DNA of 64,000 nt from Adiantum capillus-veneris (Eukaryota > Streptophyta > Polypodiopsida > Polypodiales > Pteridaceae), in NCBI GenBank assembly GCA_014529385.2, contig CM043960.1, positions 74,991,910 through 75,055,909 of the forward strand. The letters run 5' to 3'. The notes beneath the pieces were generated by a model that was not told the origin of the DNA, ran no database searches, and saw nothing but the letters and a program-made list of their open reading frames with translations. The stretch's first letter is position 1, and each line of letters starts with the position of its first letter. A program made the position numbers and the translations under genes. Positions 1-9,767 of the stretch are shown piece after piece.

Positions 1-837
1 TTGCAATATGCTGGTAGAACTAGCAAAATCCTGGCAGACGAGGGTATTTTCTTCTATGACCATTTCTACCAACTCAATCAAAGGAATTAGAGAGGAGTGT
101 TGGTGAAGGTTCCACTACAAGCCAACTGGAAATTCGTGGATTGGCCCGTTCCCGACACAACAACAATGAGTGAGACATTGAGGAGCGAGCTCTATAGGGA
201 TGTTCGGAGGTCTCTCTGAAACTCTGTACCCACTAAATTGGTGAAACTTGAAAATTTTTGTCCTATTGGTCTCTTTGTTGAGTTATTTCATACCTGCAAA
301 GTACATGTTGCTAAAACATGCTGCTCTGCAAATCATTTGATTCCCCCTTGTGTGATAAGCTTCTTCATCGAGGGTGGTATGTGAAAGAAACAGATGGAAT
401 ATGTTCCAAGATTTCTCTTGACACTTTCATTGTCAAGTATATGCTTACGACATAGACATTAATAATCTCATTTTGGTACAAGCGTTCTCACATTGTTGAA
501 GATTGCTATGTGCCTATGTATCAAGAGGCAACAAGTTTGGCAAACAATGTTGTCATAGACATGGAAGTGGTGTACAAAGACCTAAATCTTATGACAGTAA
601 TTACAATAAGGTAGCAATGCAATCTTTTGCAACTTCGACATGACATAGTGGAGGAGACTGCCGACATTGACTACGTAAACTTTTCTTTCTTGCTGAACGG
701 AAGAAGAGTAATGCAACGAAGGGAGAAACATTTTTTCTGTGGAGATCTGTCTGGCCGTATTCAAAATTGTGCCCATGTAATCATCCCTGAATGGATTCAA
801 CCAAATGTAACATTTTTTACTAGTTTAATCTTAATAT
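1..837 (+). pseudogene. Decayed coding region, product unknown
   Basis: Reading the + strand gives a long protein-like frame that changes phase once near 375 and is interrupted by about four stops. Recognisable stretches are a segment near 100-370 (containing CKVHVAKTCC) and a segment near 376-830 (containing NFSFLLNGRRVMQ and HFFCGDLSGRIQNC). I do not recognise the family. The frame is cut at 837 by insertion of retroelement 1. The original sequence resumes at 12153, so this region was once directly downstream of, and convergent with, the histone-like/HAD gene. It may instead be chance open frame; the density of codon-like sequence favours a dead gene. Confidence 0.3.
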
Positions 838-1096
838 TGAGGCGGTCCGGGGCGGGCAATAAGAAGAGCAACCTCTAGACACCCTTCAAGGCTCCCGTGC
901 TGCTCAATGGGGCTGGGGCAAAACACAACACAAACCAAAACAACAAACCCACAGCCAAATCCCAACTACACAAGGGGCACCACCTAGTTTAAGAGCGAAC
1001 TAGGACGCAAAAGAGGAGAATCGTTAGAGCAACCCACAAACAAGCAAGGAATTTACACTAACCCTAACACCAATGGAACACTCTCACACACTAAAA

Positions 1097-1156
<60 letters not shown>

Positions 1157-3539
1157 TGCTCGGGCTGCTTTGAAGTGTATCGTTAATGATCAAGCAAACA
1201 TAAATATATATATGTAAGAAAGAGAGAGAAGGGGGAAGGGGGTGCTTGTTGCACTAATGCCTTCTTACAAATCTGTCATGACCAATCAAAGTGAGATTAG
1301 TATTTGTTCAACATATCCTGAGTAAATTACACCACAACACATCACAAGAAAAAGCCACCCCAATCACTGTCTTAAGGCCAAGGGAGTCCTCTCCACCCTG
1401 TCGCCCTCTTACAGCATGTGGGATTTATGGCTAAATTGATAACAATACCCGGAGACAAGCTATCAAGAACTTAAATAAAACACCAAGACACTTACACATC
1501 ATTATTGTCCATGACTTCACGTTGGAAGGGAGACAAGGTATCCATGCTTAGTCCAAATTCACCCTCCTTGATTCAGCAAATGTTGGGCTTACACTAGTAG
1601 GAGAAATGATAGATTTCATACTCTCAATTTAATGATCACTCTCTCTTACAATGGCATAGAGTTCCCTTGCTAATCACCCCTAATACAACACATACATATG
1701 CCTAATGCCAATGAGATTCCACTCAAGAGCTCCTTCTCAAGAGGTTGAGCTTGGCTTCTCAAGCTATAGCATAGTGCTCTTTCTTCTCCCCCTTTTTGTG
1801 CTAGCTACACCCTCCTTTTATAGAAATTTTGAAGGCTAGGGTTACTCCTCTAACCATGGTTGGGTTATATTTTCAGCAATTTATCTAATTTCTTTTGCTT
1901 GGAATTATCAAGAAGTTGGTGGGGAAAGAGAGAGGAGAGAAATGGAGGTGATAGGACTTTTCATAGTGGGTTAGTGTTAGTAGAGTTAGTATTCATTTAC
2001 AAATGGAATTGGATATTTACAATGGGAGTATCCATGTAGGATACAAATAAGGAAGAAAAACTCTTAAGAGGTAAGAAAAGGTGGATTTCTTACAAGGTTG
2101 ATGCTCCAAGTGTCTTGAGTAGGGCCAATTTTGACGCTTGTTGACGGTCCACTAGCTTTGACGGTACATTTTTTCTCCACTCTTGACCTTCCTTGAGAGA
2201 CAAGGTAATTGAAGCTGAGTAATCAACCACCATGATGCTGTCGTTTAAGAGAAGAGGCTGAATTTTGTGGTTTTTTTTTATAGATATGGGTAATTTGGAG
2301 GAGGAAATATGAGACTAGGTGGTCAATTTTGGAATGGAATTCTGTGTGGAAGGTATGAGTTCACCATGGTTTCTCTTATTCTTCAAGGTTGAGGAGAAGG
2401 TGAGTAGGGTGCAGAGAGGAGTGGTGAGAGAGGTGGGGATGATGAGTGGAGAAGTGTGTGTGAAAGAGGAAAATGATAAAGTGGAAGAGAGAGTGTGGCT
2501 GCATAGCATGGGAAAACTGGGGTCCACTAATAAAATCATAGCTCACAGCTCGTAGCTCAAAAAAATATGAAAAAATTTGAGGCAAAATTTCAGCCCACAA
2601 GATACAACTTTTGTTTGTATCACCTTTTCAAATTCGGAGAGCAAGTGAACTTTAAAAATTCAGCAAAACCGACCGTTTTTTTCCACTGCACAAGGTCCTT
2701 GTGGGGTCCTTCTTTGGATGATTCTTTTGAATACCTCCAAGAGTGAGCCCTGCATAGTGCATGTATGCATGCCACCTACCCTTGACCTTATTTGGTAGGT
2801 CTATAATTGAAGATATTGTTGAGATCTTGATATAAGTGAATAGTACAACTAAGAAAATCAAATATTGAGGGGTCTAAAAATATATGTACATGTCAAATAT
2901 AAATAATATAGGTGGAAAAAATATAAACGGGTCAAAATAAATCTCTCTCATTATGAGGCTACCATAAAAAGATAAATATTTTTGGTGTTCTAATTTTTTA
3001 GAAAAAAAACAAAATAGATGTAGGAAGGGAAAAATCACAATAGTGAAAAAATATACACATAAATAAAACTAGTTTTTTTGGATTTTTGTTGGGGTGGAGT
3101 TACACCAAATATAAGAGAATCTTACATGAAAATATTTCTATATGGAATAAAGAGTATGAAAAATGGTAAGAAAAATTGTGGTAATGGTGAGGCAATGTAC
3201 AGAGCATAAATAACACACACCTAGGTAAAAATATTTAAATAAATACCAAAATAATTATGAAAAAATCTTTTATTTAGGTCCTATATACAAAGAAATATTT
3301 ACATACGCATGGGCCATAATATACTTATAGTTTTTATTTTTTTTATTTTTTTGGCTCAACTAGCCCAATGCCTAGCTAATTGAGGGTTTTTTATTTCAGT
3401 AAGGAGATATGGGAAAAGTCCCCTAACTCACACGCACCTATATACAGTGAAAGGGTGAGGTTAACCAGAGTGTTTGAGTGATTTGATAGGGGGGGATAAC
3501 TCACTATGGCAATCACAGAGAGCCAAAAAATGGCTATTA
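838..3539 (-). repeat. 3' LTR of element 1
   Basis: Near-identical to 9443-12148. It carries a (GA)27 tract at 1100-1153. Its inner end reads ...gctatta where the 5' copy reads ...gctatca, so the terminal dinucleotide of this copy is mutated. No coding region is convincing inside it; short open frames on both strands are fortuitous. Confidence 0.92.
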
Positions 3540-3556
3540 TTAGCCCTCCCCCAGGA
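3540..3556 (-). other. Polypurine tract of element 1
   Basis: Read on the - strand, a purine run (GGGGGAGGG) lies directly upstream of the 3' LTR, where plus-strand DNA synthesis is primed. The same tract sits beside the LTRs at 30512 and 38999, which supports the boundary. Confidence 0.7.
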
Positions 3557-3567
3557 TGATGGTATAT

Positions 3568-3849
3568 TCATGTACCATCATAAAGAATCTTTTCCAAAGA
3601 GAGTGCTTCAGAGTCCTTGACAAGATCTTCATTGTTTGGCCCCTTGGAATTTTGGTTTGTGTTACACTCATGCTTCATGGAACAGTACTTACATGGGATA
3701 GTTGCCTTTTGCTCTGGTAGATCCTTTGGTAGAAGGCAACTCAAGTAAGGCTTCAAGCGATAGCCGTTTACCTTCCTGGAGTGCTCTTTCCCATTCAAGT
3801 CCATAAGTTGATAGTAACTTGAATTGAAAGCCTTCTTGACTATGTATGG
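3568..3849 (-). pseudogene. C-terminal tail of element 1 polyprotein, behind a stop codon
   Basis: This stretch continues the gag-pol frame after an in-frame TAG at 3850-3852. It adds about 93 residues that look like the normal end of integrase (a GPY/F-like segment followed by the basic motif NGYRLKPYL). The single stop falls where related elements have a Gln or Glu codon, between the conserved Trp and the GP of the GPY/F module. It is most simply a point mutation in an otherwise open polyprotein. Confidence 0.7.
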
Positions 3850-3852
3850 CCC

Positions 3853-6800
3853 CTACCATCTTGTTTCAAATTTGGCATCAAAATGATTGTCATACCTTAG
3901 CACAAGCTCTCCTTCCTTGATGCCTTTGTCCTTCAGTTTCTTGTCGTGCGTTTCTTTCGCTTGTGTGGCTTTCCTCTTGTAGCACTCGTATGCTGCTTCT
4001 CTTTTCCACTCAAGCTCCACTAATGTAAGAAGTCGATCCATCCATACCTCTTGATCATCTTGTGCTCCTTTGCCATGAAGTCGCATTGTTGGAATGTTGA
4101 GCTCGATAGGCTGCAAAGCCTCTTGACCATAGACCAAGTGAAATGGTGTGAACTCCGTGGCTTCCCTATATGTGGTTCTATATGCCCACAAGGCACCATC
4201 CAAGAAGTCATCCCATAATTTTGTCTTGTTTTGCACCATCTTTCTAATGATTCCTACAATGACACCATTAGCCTTCTCCACCAAACCATTTGACTGTGGG
4301 TAGTGTGGTGTGCTATGACGATGTAGAATGTGAAGCTCTTCACAAACTTCTGTGAGCAAGCCCTTCCTAAACCCTGGACCATTATCAGAAACAATCTCCA
4401 AAGGTGTGCCAAACTTGCAACAAATGTGATTGTAGACGAATTTGCTCACTGTCCTCTCATTTACCTTTGCCACACTTTGTGCTTCCACCCACCTAGTCAT
4501 ATAGTCTACAGCCACTAGAATGTAGAGTTTACCATTTTTTGTCCTAGGCAGAGGACTTATAATATCAATGCCCCACATTTCAAAGGGTCCATTTGCAAGC
4601 ACAATTTGCCTTGGACCATAAACCAATCTTCTATTCCCATTTACCTGACAATTGTGACAACTTTTACACCAATGTTGGACATCCACATGCGGACTTGGCC
4701 AAACATACCCCGCAAGCAAAATCTTCTTCACAGTTAATTCTTGGGAAAAATGACCACCACATGCCTCTTCATGCAAACCTTTTAAAATGGTTGGAATTTC
4801 CGCGATAGTTGGTACTCTTCTGCACACTTTATCCTTCCCTCTTTGATAGAGGGAGCCTTCTAGGAAGAGATACATGCTTGCCTTCTTCATGAGTCTCCTC
4901 TTCTGAGCTTTTGTGAAGTCTGGTGGAAACTCACCCTCCAAAATGTAGTCAATGATGGGAGCCAATGACTCCAATCCCTGGTACCTCGGTTGCTTCACAG
5001 CAGCCGCCACCATGATGACCTGCAATTCTTTCTTTACACATGCAACGACTTGTTGTGCAAGTAAATCAGCATCTTCATTTTGTTTCCTAGGAATATGATA
5101 TAATTGCACCTCCTCAAATTGATTAAATAGCCTACGGATGGTATGAACTTTGGCGCTTAGTCTTTCATTTTTGCATGCCCAAATGCCTAAAATTTGCTTC
5201 ACAATGAGAAGTGCATGCCCTTTTACCATGAGACGTTGTATACCATGGCCAATGCATATTTTTAAACCATGAAGTAATGTGTCATATTCTGCTTCATTGT
5301 TGCTAGCTGAACTTGGTAGATTGAACTTCTCTTTCATGACCACCTCTCCACTTGGGTTGAGCAACACTAGCCCTCCCCCTGCTTTTCCTGTGGCTCGACA
5401 AAAAGCTCCATCAAAGAACAAGGTAAAAGCATTAGGAATACTTTTTGGTGGTGGCAATGGTAGGGTCTTTACTTCAGGCACCTTAATCTCCTTTTCATGC
5501 ACCCTATAAGTGAGAATCCCTGCCAATTGTGCACGCACACTATCTTCTACCTTGAAAGAGTATTGAAACTCTTGCAACTCCATAATCCACTTTGAGATCC
5601 TAGTACTAAGATTCATTTGAGATGACACCCAAGGGAACAAATTCTCTGCGGTGAGGATTACAAAAGGTTTTGGGAGCAAGTAGGATCTAAACTTCCTTAT
5701 CGCAAACATGAGAGAAAGCATCATGAGTTCTGCCTCCGTGTAGCCTCTCTCTAAAGCATTCATGACCCTACTAGCAAAGTAGATGGGCCGCATCCTGGTA
5801 CTATAGGGATCTTGTTGTAACAAAACTGCACCAATTGTTTCTTTCCCAGCACTAGAGCTAACAAAGAATGTGTACTCCCAACAAGGAGGCATGAGTGTTG
5901 GTAGCTCTGACAAAATGGCTTTAATGTTACAAAAGTACTCTTCAAGCTCATCAGACCATGCAAATTCTACTTGTTGTGTCAACTTTTGCAAAGGGTGAAG
6001 TAACTCCGAGGCTAAGTGAATGAAGCGTGACATATACTTCACCTTTTGAATGAATGAGATGACCTCCTTAAGACTCTTGGGTGATGGTAGCTCAATAAGA
6101 GCCTTTGCCTTTGAAGGATCCACTTCAATGCCTTTGTAAGAAACTTTATGACCAAGCAAGATTACTTCATCCTCACCTATATGGCACTTGTCGGGGTTGA
6201 GTTGACCTCCCTTGTCGTAGAGCTTCTTTAAACCTTTTTCTACCCTTTGTAGATGCAATGATTTTGAGCTATAAATACAGAAATCATCAATGAACACCCT
6301 AATTGACTTTCCAAAGAATGCTTGAAACACCATATTCATGAAACGTTGGAATGTTGCAGGAGCATTTGTCAGACCAAATGGCATGACTCTAAAAGCATAA
6401 CAACCCCAAGGACTGATAAAGGTTGTTTTCAATTGATCCTCCAATGCAATCCCTATTTGAAAGTAACCTGAGTAACCATCACACATAGTGTACTTCTCAT
6501 GACCAGCTACCTCATTTAGTATCTCATCCTGGAATGGGAGGGGAAAGTGATCTCTTTTTGTTGCCTCATTGAGGGGACGGTAATCCACACACTCCCTCCA
6601 CTTGTCATTTTTCTTAGGAGTGACAACAACAGGAGAGACCCACTCTGAATTCTCCACTGGATAAATGAAACCTGCTGCTAGAATCTTTCTTACCTCCTTG
6701 AGTAGAGCCTGCTCCTTTATAACTCCTAGCCTTCGTAGCTTCTGAGCTTTAGGTGTGGCCTCAGGCTTTAACTCAATCTTGTGTTGAACAACATCTACCC

Positions 6801-8829
6801 CACGCACGTCGGTGTAGTCTTTAGAAAAAAGCCTAGGAAACTTCATTAGCACACATTTGAACTCCTCTCTTTCATCCTTTGTAAGTGTTGTTGATAGCAT
6901 ACCTTGCAGCATTCTTTCATCTTCCACTTTTTGGTTCTCTTGGGAACCTACCTCCTCCAAACCTTGACAAGAGGTCTCTTGGTTGGTTGGATTAAACCTT
7001 ACCCCCATGACTTTGATGGAAGACTCCTCTTCAGTAATGCTTCTGCTACTTTCTTCTTCTGAAGTGTTATCGGTCCAGCCTTCTTCCGTCTCACTTTGAG
7101 ATGATTCTTCATGGAGCTCCTCTTGGCGTTTCTCCTTCATGTCAAAGACAACCTTCTTATGATTGTCGTTCCTGCAAAGTAGCTTTCCACTCTCCCAATC
7201 CTGCAAAGCTCGCATTTTCATTAGCCATGGTCTCCCTAGGATAAATGGGTAACCATTTCCTTTGGTAGACATGACATAGAAATCCACTGCTTTCTTAATG
7301 CCAAAGGCCTCCACAAAAACATTTTTACAAATGCCTACGCACCTAGCCTTGCTATTGTTTTCCATCTTGACCTTAATTTCAGGTGTCTCATGGATGTGCA
7401 TGCCTAGTTTTTGCATGAGTCCCTCTGTCATGATGCAAATTTGTGCACCCCCATCCACTAGACCTTTCCTAACCAATCTCCCTTTTATGTAACAATCTAG
7501 CACAGGTGTAATGTCCTCATTCATTTCAGCTTGTGCAATTTTTACAACAGGCACACTCTCTTTCACCTTTCTCCTAGTGCTAATTGCCCTTGTTAAATCC
7601 CTCCTAACTTGTGGACATAATGCAAGAAATTGAGGCCATGAGATATCAGGACCCTTACCTCTCATGTCTTCCAACAGGTTGTATGGAGCCATTCCATGTC
7701 CAAGAGGGAAGTCTTGGAGGTTGATACGACGTCGAGTCCTCTTAGCCTCCTTGGTCTCCTTTGCCTTGTTTTCTCGTCCATGGTCACTTTGTGATGTAAC
7801 TCCTTCTTTCTCCTTACCTTTCCCTCGGCCACGCTTAATGCCATTTGCTTCCATGTCAACCTCTCTTGAATTTGTCACCTCTACCACATGCACGTTTGGG
7901 TCTGGCAAAGGTGGAACTCCTTCCACTCCTTGTGGAGGTGGTCTTGCTCCATTTGGCCTTTGTATAAGCCGTGGTTGCTGACTAGTTCCTTCACCTGCAT
8001 TCATCACTGGGTAATTCAAGTTAGGTCTCCCTGGCTCCCCACGGGGCCAAGGACAATTATACATCCCATGTCCAGACTCACCACAATTCCAACATTGCAA
8101 GACTCTCCTAGGTCGTGGGTCTCGCTCTTCAGACTTCTTTGCTTGTCCCTTTGGACCTACAGCTTGTGCAAGGTGAATTGACAAGCTGCTTAAAGATTCA
8201 TTTAACTTCTCAATCACTTCCGTCGTTACCTCAGGAAGCTCCTTAGATGTTGATGCTTGTGACTTACCTTTGGGTCTAAGACCTTCTATTGGAACCTCCC
8301 CCCTTAAGCACTTGAGTTTCCTATATTTCTCAGCAGCCCTAGTTTCAGTTGCATCAAAGGTAGCAGGTGCACCCGCCTCAACTTTTACCTTAAGGTCAGG
8401 AAAGAGTCCGGCTATGAACCTCTCCTTCTTTAGAAATTCTGCACCATCACCAGGGTTAGCAACATTTCGTATCCATAGAGCCCAAAGACGTAGGAACTCT
8501 TGCTTGTACAAGTAGTAGTCATCTAAGTCTTTTTGCTTATGAGAAACAATGTCTTGCCATAATTTCTGAGTGTTTTGGGGATCAAAGAAGTATTTCTTGA
8601 AACGATTCAAAACTTCCGTGTAATTCCCTTTAACTTCCTCAGGCAAAGAGTCAAACCAAGTGCTAGCATCTTTCTTAAGGACCACCTCAAACATTTCTAC
8701 ACGTTCTTGATCAGTTACTATCCTCTTGATACGGCAAGACATCTTGAAATTCGCTAGAAATAATTCTGCATCCTCTCCAGGCTCTCCAAAGAAAAGAGGA
8801 TACCCAGACATTTGGCGTTGGCTCTCCAT
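3853..8829 (-). CDS. Gag-pol polyprotein of element 1
   Basis: One long frame encodes the structural and enzymatic proteins of the retrotransposon. The first ATG is at 8829; the frame is open upstream to 8907. Residue numbers are counted from that open upstream codon. They are gag core about 60-200; zinc knuckle CWNCGESGHGMYNC at 272-285; protease with VDGGAQ (Asp485); reverse transcriptase about 740-950 with FIDD at 872-875; a first RNase H about 1005-1130 whose first catalytic Asp is replaced by Ser1019; a second RNase H about 1160-1290 (DGA at 1166, NNEAE at 1205, His1231 where Asp is usual, Asp near 1281); integrase zinc finger (H1379, H1386, C1417, C1420) and catalytic D1448, D1508, E1544. 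It ends early at a TAG at 3850. The transcript would start in the 5' LTR at about 9.4-12.1 kb. Confidence 0.92.
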   Translation of the reverse strand: MESQRQMSGYPLFFGEPGEDAELFLANFKMSCRIKRIVTDQERVEMFEVVLKKDASTWFDSLPEEVKGNYTEVLNRFKKYFFDPQNTQKLWQDIVSHKQKDLDDYYLYKQEFLRLWALWIRNVANPGDGAEFLKKERFIAGLFPDLKVKVEAGAPATFDATETRAAEKYRKLKCLRGEVPIEGLRPKGKSQASTSKELPEVTTEVIEKLNESLSSLSIHLAQAVGPKGQAKKSEERDPRPRRVLQCWNCGESGHGMYNCPWPRGEPGRPNLNYPVMNAGEGTSQQPRLIQRPNGARPPPQGVEGVPPLPDPNVHVVEVTNSREVDMEANGIKRGRGKGKEKEGVTSQSDHGRENKAKETKEAKRTRRRINLQDFPLGHGMAPYNLLEDMRGKGPDISWPQFLALCPQVRRDLTRAISTRRKVKESVPVVKIAQAEMNEDITPVLDCYIKGRLVRKGLVDGGAQICIMTEGLMQKLGMHIHETPEIKVKMENNSKARCVGICKNVFVEAFGIKKAVDFYVMSTKGNGYPFILGRPWLMKMRALQDWESGKLLCRNDNHKKVVFDMKEKRQEELHEESSQSETEEGWTDNTSEEESSRSITEEESSIKVMGVRFNPTNQETSCQGLEEVGSQENQKVEDERMLQGMLSTTLTKDEREEFKCVLMKFPRLFSKDYTDVRGVDVVQHKIELKPEATPKAQKLRRLGVIKEQALLKEVRKILAAGFIYPVENSEWVSPVVVTPKKNDKWRECVDYRPLNEATKRDHFPLPFQDEILNEVAGHEKYTMCDGYSGYFQIGIALEDQLKTTFISPWGCYAFRVMPFGLTNAPATFQRFMNMVFQAFFGKSIRVFIDDFCIYSSKSLHLQRVEKGLKKLYDKGGQLNPDKCHIGEDEVILLGHKVSYKGIEVDPSKAKALIELPSPKSLKEVISFIQKVKYMSRFIHLASELLHPLQKLTQQVEFAWSDELEEYFCNIKAILSELPTLMPPCWEYTFFVSSSAGKETIGAVLLQQDPYSTRMRPIYFASRVMNALERGYTEAELMMLSLMFAIRKFRSYLLPKPFVILTAENLFPWVSSQMNLSTRISKWIMELQEFQYSFKVEDSVRAQLAGILTYRVHEKEIKVPEVKTLPLPPPKSIPNAFTLFFDGAFCRATGKAGGGLVLLNPSGEVVMKEKFNLPSSASNNEAEYDTLLHGLKICIGHGIQRLMVKGHALLIVKQILGIWACKNERLSAKVHTIRRLFNQFEEVQLYHIPRKQNEDADLLAQQVVACVKKELQVIMVAAAVKQPRYQGLESLAPIIDYILEGEFPPDFTKAQKRRLMKKASMYLFLEGSLYQRGKDKVCRRVPTIAEIPTILKGLHEEACGGHFSQELTVKKILLAGYVWPSPHVDVQHWCKSCHNCQVNGNRRLVYGPRQIVLANGPFEMWGIDIISPLPRTKNGKLYILVAVDYMTRWVEAQSVAKVNERTVSKFVYNHICCKFGTPLEIVSDNGPGFRKGLLTEVCEELHILHRHSTPHYPQSNGLVEKANGVIVGIIRKMVQNKTKLWDDFLDGALWAYRTTYREATEFTPFHLVYGQEALQPIELNIPTMRLHGKGAQDDQEVWMDRLLTLVELEWKREAAYECYKRKATQAKETHDKKLKDKGIKEGELVLRYDNHFDAKFETRW

Positions 8830-8913
8830 TGAATTGATTTCAAAGTGACGCGTTTTTGTTTTTTCTTTCTTTAAAAGATTTACACAATAATATTTTCTAA
8901 ATTGCAATCTATT

Positions 8914-9390
8914 CTACAACAAAATAAAAATATTCACATCAAATGACCTATGATAATCAATAAGAGGTAGAATGACAGGGTTTGGTGACGCGAGAATTTC
9001 TCCTACTCTTTGGGCACCAAACATGAATACCATACGTTGTTGAAAATGGATTTTTCTACTAATTGCAATGTTTACTCTAATGTGTGGAGTGAAATGAAAG
9101 GGAAAAACCTGTATTCCTGGGCCATTATCCATAGTCTATGCATGACCTAATTCTTAAAACAAAACAAAAATATAGACGTCCAAACTAAGGTCGTACCTAA
9201 TGAGAGGCAAAATAAAAGGATTTACTGATGCGTTTATCTCTACCAACCTAAGAGGACCTAAAATTCTACGAATTACTCGCTAAAATTGTAACTTAGTACT
9301 AACAATTATGTGAACCTTTTGCCTTGCAATGGGAATGAAGGGATCATACAAATTCTCGTGATTCATGCAAGCTACTTGATTATGCTAAAG
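8914..9390 (-). repeat. Duplicated leader module of element 1
   Basis: The 5' leader between primer site and gag holds two diverged copies of a roughly 240-nt unit (about 8914-9140 and 9141-9390). On the - strand each copy can be read as a peptide ending in a similar way: EILASPNPVILPLIDY...DVNIFIL in one, EINASVNPFILPLIRY...DVYIFVL in the other. The 8914-9132 copy is an uninterrupted 72-codon frame. Elements 2 and 3 carry the same modules. The role is unknown; a small leader protein or a structured packaging RNA are both possible. Confidence 0.55.
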
Positions 9391-9421
9391 GTTGAGCCTT
9401 CACAAAACATACACAAGCCTG

Positions 9422-9439
9422 TCCTCAATGGGGGCACCA
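9422..9439 (-). other. Primer binding site of element 1
   Basis: The - strand reads TGGTGCCCCCATTGAGGA three bases from the 5' LTR end. It starts with TGG, as required to pair with a tRNA 3' CCA end. It resembles the sites at 22111-22128 and 36618-36638. I cannot name the tRNA from sequence alone. Confidence 0.7.
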
Positions 9440-9442
9440 ATT

Positions 9443-9701
9443 TGAGGCGGTCCAGGGCGGGCAATAATAAGAGCAACCTCTAGACACCCTTCAAGGCTCC
9501 CGTGCTGCTCAATGGGGCTGGGGCAAAACACAACACAAACCAAAACAACAAACCCACAGCCAAATCCCAACTACACAAGGGGCACCACCTAGTTTAAGAG
9601 CGAACTAGGACGCAAAAGAGGAGAATCGTTAGAGCAACCCACAAACAAGCAAGGAATTTACACTAACCCTAACACCAATGGAACACTCTCACACACTAAA
9701 A

Positions 9702-9767
<66 letters not shown>

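Noticed and set aside
2315-2600. Small open frames in the LTRs of element 1
   Set aside because: They occur on both strands, overlap each other and lack recognisable protein features; treated as chance.
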